Made by a program: the position numbers and the translations under genes
In this document: piece after piece, positions 57,613 to 64,000 of the stretch
Numbering within the stretch: position 1 is the stretch's first letter
How the letters are laid out: every line of letters starts with the position of its first letter
The notes under the pieces: model-generated
What the model was told of the DNA's origin: nothing
The model's input: the letters and a program-made list of their open reading frames with translations, nothing else
Database searches by the model: none
From: Isoetes taiwanensis
Taxonomy: Eukaryota > Streptophyta > Lycopodiopsida > Isoetales > Isoetaceae
Direction: 5' to 3'
DNA length: 64,000 nt
NCBI GenBank assembly: GCA_021234155.1
Contig: JAJEKV010000027.1
Coordinates: 13,537,903-13,601,902, forward strand

Positions 57613-60600
57613 CTATTCTTCTAGAAGTTGGGTTTTCATTAATGACATTTAACTTATTTCCGCATAGTCCCCGGTTTTGCAAATAGAACTTGTTTTGCTT
57701 TTAATCAGTTTCCTCGAAGTTTTAATCGCTCTTTCAGCTTAGCTCGAATCCTTTTAATACACTATAAAATGCAAACAAGAATTTGAAGGCGCGTAATCTA
57801 TGACTGCACACTCAACAAAAAATATGGCAAATCTCAAATTTCAAAGAAATAGAAAATATGAGAGAGACGGGTGGCTCTGTTCAAAAGAAATAATAGAGTT
57901 CAAAAAAGAAACCTAAAAGAAAAAACACGTAATTCCGTGAAGCAAAGTTAGTGGCCTTGCAAGAATCTTGCACACAGCGCAGCCATGCGAATTCTTGGCC
58001 CTATAACACCAGGGACCTAATTTGGGATCCATAGGTTGTCAGTCACCAAAATCACTAAGATACTATCGTGAACTGAGCCATTCCATTTTCCTCGACCGGT
58101 CAAAATGGTCACCAATGCCCCCGGGCCGATTATGGTGAAACTGTGGGTGGTGCCGTGGTGACAAATGTGGTGAAGCCGTGTGGTGATGCAAACGTTGTTT
58201 TTATATTTCAAAGGAGAAAAATACATGGAAATCTACCATACCTTGTAGAGAATAGTTCATACTTCTTATGAAAATGAAGTATGCGTAAAAATCGTAGGAA
58301 ACTATAACCCCGAAGCTTCTAGTATTATCAAAATGCAATGAGATATAGTTGTTTTGAAGAGGTTAATGATGGTACATACAGCTATCGGCCTCAATCGCAT
58401 CCTACATTGTGAGATCCGTAGAATCCTTCTTTTCTTCCAAGTATGTTCAAGATTTCACTGCAAGTTTCGCCAATAGTTGGTGTAATCCAAAGAATATCAC
58501 TAAAATATGAGCTTTCGCTTTCGCCTCCCACTTATGATATGCATACAGCATTCATAAAGTATTATCTCAAAGCCGTTGTGTTCCATGCATCCGCCTCATG
58601 TTGAGCACTTCTTTTTAATGGCTGAAGTATTGACTACTCGCTTAGTTGATGAACATATCCTCTCCCTCAAGCATGGAGAGTTTCGCTAACTCATCCTCAA
58701 TCATACACGCCACCCCCAGAACCCTCACACAGACCGCCAAATTAAGTCTCCGGACAGACTGCGGTAAACAACATCATCAGGTAAAACAACATCTACTACA
58801 AAGAAAGGCAAATCAGCCTATCACCGCCTTTGGTATTTCTAATTCCTTTAAGCCCATCGAAATTATGAAACTGCAGCTCTAAATACCTCGAATCTTTGGC
58901 GGGTCCTCCTCGCCTCCTCTAATATCCGCCTCTGCTCCCCGGCTTCATTTGCTCCAAGATAGGTCCTACCGCACGTGATTTGAACCGCTTAAATTGCTCT
59001 TCCTAGGCTCTCGTGTTCTCCTTCGCTTTCTCTCCGCCATAGCCGATCGGGGATAAGCCAACAAATGTCCTGCATGCAAAATCCATAGATTTAGGCTAGT
59101 CAATGCCCCTCGCACAAAACGCCTTTGAAATGATTGACCTGCATCGATGGCCGTGATTCCAATGATCTCTCCGTCCCATCCTCACAGCTCATCCCAATGT
59201 AATTTCCCAGGTCACTTCACCCCTGGCCACACTAAAATGTGCTGAGAGGTATCGAAGAGTGAAGATTTATATTAAACATATAAAAAATGATTACAAAGGT
59301 TACTTTGCATTAAGGTGCCGTGGATTTCTATTAAAATATTTCCTGCATTACACGAGCAACAAAATTCTTTATATACACTCTGCTTCATCTCCCCGCGGCG
59401 CCTACTCTGCAAGAGATCCGGGTCCAGCCCTCCTCGCCATCTCTGCGACCACCGTATCAAGGCCACCGGTACACCTACCTCTTGCCAGCCTATATCATCC
59501 CCATCTCGAGGGAAAGCAAAAACCATAATGGTGCAAAGCAGCGCCTAAAACGTAATAGCAAAATTCTCCATGCATCCTACAAGCCCTTGTGACATAGAAC
59601 ATATCCTCAAGTGAAGGAATTGTTCCTCCGTAAAACAACCTATCATACTGGCAAAACCTCGCTCTAGCTGTGAAGGCTTGGTAGCCATTAAGGCAAAAAG
59701 GTTCCAACCCCTTTGCGCATTCCCGTCAATAGTAGGGAGGAATAGGCCAAAGATGCCGGGTGTGTAAAAATTCCCCCAAGCAGAAAGTTGAGAGATCTCG
59801 TAGGTTTGGGTGTACAATTCATCCTCCTCGGCGAGAGTTTCTTCAACATTGCGGGTCGGCATTCTCATCCGTGAATAGAGAAATTTCGCTGCTCGAGAAT
59901 GTCCATCCATTCCCCGCATGCTGGTGAAAATCGACAGCACGCTTCTAGGTATCATGCTGGCCCTTCTCTCGTGACATTATGTCTCATTCCTCGCAAGACT
60001 CCATCGCTTTGCAGTGTGGATCCAAGAGGTGAAGTTGGCCATGTCTCATTAAAGTAGCTGTCAGAACCGTGAAACCCCAACCGTGGCAACCTCTTGGCCG
60101 GGAGCAAGAAGAATGGCACCCCGCCTTTGGGTTGCCCGAGATCATTAATTTTGCCATCCCATAATGATTTTGCCCGAGGTACTCAGCTGTCAGCCAAAGG
60201 ATGAGATGAGAGAGGAATAATTTGGGGCAGAAAAGGAAAGCATTTCGCTGGAAAAGCTGTTCGTGAAGGGACTTCCTCCCTGAGGAAGCAGACAGAAAAG
60301 TGAACACGCGGTGAAACATGTGGTGACACATGTGGTGAAATTTATGGCTAATTCCCCAAAAATAAACTTCTTATATATGGCCCGCTTCACCCCCAAATCT
60401 CAAATTCTCTTTCGCCCTTCCTTTCCACAATTCCCCATTGCTCCTTCCTCGCCAGCTCCAAAGGACGCCCCACTCACGCTATGCATTCCATCTCGGGATC
60501 CCAAGATCCTTCCTCACATTAAAAAGATATGAACTAATTTCCAGCTACTTTGCTCCAAACTCAACAAGTGGATACACTCTCCTCGAGGATCTCCAAAGAG

Positions 60601-63599
60601 GATCCCCAAACCGCCAAGATTGATGCTAATGGTGTACCAGCCTCTATTTCCCAGACTGTACTGGCCGTAGCATCTCTGGACGAGCACTCTGTCTCTGTGA
60701 TTCCGAATAATTAACAATCCAGAGTCCCTAATAAACATACAAGCAAATATGTATTCCGTGATTATATATGAAGAACCTTAGCGTAGACATTTGAACTTCA
60801 AAGTGGAACCTTCCGTAATGAAAGGTGATTGTTCCTGTAAGGATTATATTAATGAAGCATTCAATGTTAACGGAATACGTGGGCCACAAAGTATCAGCTT
60901 AGGGCATCACAGATATAGATATAATTGGATAATTAATCCCCCCGCATGATGAACCAGAATGTACAGGTGAATTCTCGCAGAGGCATATATCTTATGCATC
61001 AAATATGCAGGTCTGCGGAAAAAGCAAATGTAAAATAAGAATGACAGACAAGCAGTTAGTTACTATTGTGGGAATGCTATTATCATCACAAGGGCGTATG
61101 CATATGGCACTTTTGATAATTTGGCGTTCAATGGCTTTCAATGCGTATTACGTGTCGACATCGAAGCAAAACCCGTGTCGGCAACACCTTTTATACTTCA
61201 GCCCACTCCGAAGCCCACCATGAATCTCTAAACACCTACCATATCCACACACAAATCACCCCCACTCCACATCATTGACTTGCACCTCCTCCCCTTTGGA
61301 CACAGAAACAGACCGCATATAACTCTCAAAAGACTTATTAACATCTACATCTTTTGGTGAATTGGTCCCCACTACAGTAAAGCATAACACATATCAGCTG
61401 CCAAATCCAAGCCACACTACATTGTTATTATAAAACATTGCTAAGTGTGCTTTCAACATCTCACTTCATATTTTAAAATTTTATTTGCATGCTTCTATCA
61501 ATAAGTAAGTAAGCAGCTTCCTCCTTACCTATAAAGGCTCACTCACTATGCTTTTCGTACCTTTCATAATTAATGAAAACCCCATTCTCACCTGTGCAAA
61601 AAAAAAAAAAAATACAATTGAGCAGCATGGAATTGAGTTTCTTATATTATTCTAAACAAGGCAAGAGATACAACAACATATATTCAAAATCTCCCTCAAT
61701 CATTTCCTAAACTGGGCACTGTGTCACCGGCCTCTTCATCGGGACATGCTATCTTCATCGACAAGTCCCCGGGCAAAAGCTTGTGAATCTTTCCTCACCG
61801 CCTATGTCAGAAACAGCCTCAAGCACCTTTGACCCTCAATGTGATGGGGAACCTAAATAGCACAAACCTTATAGGAATAAGCAAAGTATCTTGGCCTGCC
61901 GTCAACAAACCTTGCTACATCAGCCTCCTCTTGAATGCAGCCTTTTCTCTATAGTGGTAAATGCCCTCCGCCAAATTCGGTTTCACCTTCCTTGGCAAAC
62001 AAGTTTCCGCTCTCGGGCTGAAGTTTGCTTCTTTAACTTCAAATTTTGGCTTGGTGCATAAACATCCAAAATACAATACGTAATCCTCCTATTCCTTTAG
62101 GTGCAAAGAATCGTGAAGCCGCTCTTCTAAGTGCAGTTTCCGCAAGGTTATTTGCTGGCGCTGAGTATAGTGCCCGTAGACTAAGTGGTCTCTTCCACAT
62201 CCGCGATGAACATTGAGGATGGTTCAATCACCAAGATTCCATTCATCTACATACAATTTGTTCTCACATACATGTCCCATTTCCATCCAAACAATTGCTG
62301 TCAGTAAAAACATGATAGCTCGTATGTAGCCGTAGGTTGATTGTAATAATCCATGGACTCAAATGAATTTGGTTCGGTTTCGAATTGTCTCCTCGTGACC
62401 CTGCTTCCTTTTCCCTGATATCCTGTGCCTTTATTTCCTGTAAGTACCCTTAACTTTTTCCTACCCTACCTCCATGTACTCATATTGGAAATTGGACCTC
62501 AATCCTCATCTTTTCACCTCCCCGCTGCCTCCCACCATAAGTCACCCTTTTCATGGTTTGATTCCAGCAGTCTGCACATCATGTTTGACCCCCGACAAAC
62601 CTGTACCTCCAAAGCCACACACAAAATGATCTCAAGGTTGCTTAATGTGATGCGCACTCATCCCAAAATACATATAGCCGCTTTGGGGACATTTTCGCCC
62701 TTCGCTATACCAAAATGTTTATAAAATGCCCAAAGTGTATGTAAGCGTTCCCTACCATCCGGCTACATAGTATTGTGTTTCCCTTCTCCAATGGTGTCTA
62801 TCTCTGCGGATCAACCTCGAGTAGGGTTATTTGCAGCCAAAGAGTACACCAGCTGTTGACTCCAAATGCATGGACCCTAACTTCATTCCCCATTCCTTAA
62901 AATTCTCTCAGCGGAAGTCAACTACTTGATAGGTAAGCATCTCCAAAAGTGTGTTACATTTGCTGAGTTCTTTTGCACCGGCCTCGCCTCGCCACTTATA
63001 TATCCGGCGTGTAAAGGTACTCAAAGCTTCTCCAACATTTTGTCACCAAAGCACCTGCGTTTCATTGTGGTTAGTAATGAGCTTGTAATTTCGCTAAAGA
63101 AATCAATACATGCTTTTTCGCTAGGTATTCCTAATTTACCACGCTGCCACTATCACTTTGGGGATTGTTCCAGCGGCGAGGAAAGTCCTTAATCCTACAC
63201 TCTTGCTGACTACCTGTACGCATTCCCCTTGCGTAAGGTAAGCTGTGTTTTCTACATAAGATTCCTCGCCACAGAGACTTCTTTGCAGCTGCCTTTATTT
63301 ATTCGACGCTCGCATTCACTCAGTATGGCACCCAACCGAAGTTGGATAAGTGTACCGCAAAATTTTTGGGTGTTTAGCTCGCATTTACGGGTTTTCATCT
63401 ATTAGCATCCTGATTCTAAATACGGCAGGGCTAAGCACAATGAAGAACTCCTGGCCAGAAGTCCTTAATCTACAACAAAACCATGGTTTCAAATTTTCAA
63501 ACATCCTCCCGACTCAAGTACACTAGGATGTTCCACTTTGAATTTCCGAATAATTGCAACCTGCAAGGAAGATAACAATGCACAAAGATATTTATTGAA
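57613..63599. other. Intergenic, no gene recognised
   Basis: Minus-strand frames at 59545-59955 (136 codons) and 59984-60331 (115 codons) read moderately protein-like but have no motif and abut through stops. TGTGGTG clusters recur at 58145-58190 and 60305-60345. A run of 17 A lies near 61596-61612. Confidence 0.4.
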
Positions 63600-64000
63600 T
63601 ACTGTATATTTTCACCCAATTTTGTGCACCACATAGCATATATATGTGACATTCATCTTGGCATAATTTTATTCACCTGCCATACACTAGGCAATCTGTT
63701 ACATACAGCTCATATAATAATGTGAATTTATTATTGTACACCATATTTTCTACCACACTAGTAACTCTTACAGTATATATTTACATTCATCTTACACCTC
63801 AAGTATTCACCACATACACTCAAACACAGTTAATATATATAATTCTATTGCACACCATATTTCAAATTCACACTAGGCAACTCATTAGTTAGCATATATT
63901 TACATTTCAATTGTCTCATTTCTACCTACACTAGGGCACCATGAAGCAGAATATATTATTGTAAAGAGTATGTTGCAACTGAAACGTGAAGCATACTGAA
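63600..64000 (+). repeat. Degenerate A+T-rich tandem array at the window edge
   Basis: Units beginning ATTGTACACCATATTT, ATTGCACACCATATTT and TTGTGCACCACAT start near 63733, 63847 and 63622. Each contains a CACACTAG(G) word and usually a CATATATTTACATT word. Period is about 111-114 bp with shorter half-units. The array probably continues beyond the window. Confidence 0.55.

Noticed and set aside
1-64000. tRNA, rRNA and other RNA genes
   Set aside because: No sequence with paired A/B boxes and cloverleaf arms, and no rRNA stretch, was recognised by eye; a tRNAscan-SE/Infernal run would decide.

Overview
This window looks like repeat-rich nuclear DNA from a land plant. The reasons are a large Ty3/gypsy chromovirus with a plant-type initiator-Met tRNA primer site, an L1-type LINE nested in it, telo-box/TATA plant promoter signals, and one exon of a plant-type 3-ketodihydrosphingosine reductase. 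Intergenic DNA is long and gene density is very low. That suggests a large genome, possibly a fern, lycophyte or other non-angiosperm, but the lineage is inference only.

Layout. 153-15147 is one decayed LTR retrotransposon: 5' LTR 153-1578, PBS 1580-1592, nested antisense LINE about 2040-6950, cargo ORFs 7400-10390, damaged RT, RNase H, integrase and chromodomain 10437-12828, duplicated polypurine tract, and 3' LTR 13662-15147. 15148-24300 is AT-rich intergenic DNA. It holds a terminal exon of TSC10/KDSR (18132-18427), a Helitron-like 3' terminus (21996-22026) and two other GC-rich perfect hairpins. 24300-64000 has no gene I can name. It contains dispersed repeat copies, short tandem duplications, TGTGGTG-rich clusters, one coding-like remnant (44187-44930), two weak gene-like signals (about 55.97-56.46 kb and 57.38-57.61 kb) and a degenerate A+T-rich array at the right edge.

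The most remarkable content is the cargo at 7518-8592. This is a broken reading frame that starts with nine codons almost identical to the histone H3 tail and ends, after a long charged linker, with a recognisable H3 histone-fold core (alphaN, alpha1, loop 1, alpha2). It lies between the LTRs of a chromodomain-bearing element and has its own TATA box. A second TATA/telo-box promoter drives another short broken ORF just behind it. An LTR retrotransposon carrying a histone H3-like protein plus a chromodomain integrase is the best candidate here for an undescribed system. This copy is dead (frameshifts, stops, truncated RT), so intact relatives would be needed to establish function.
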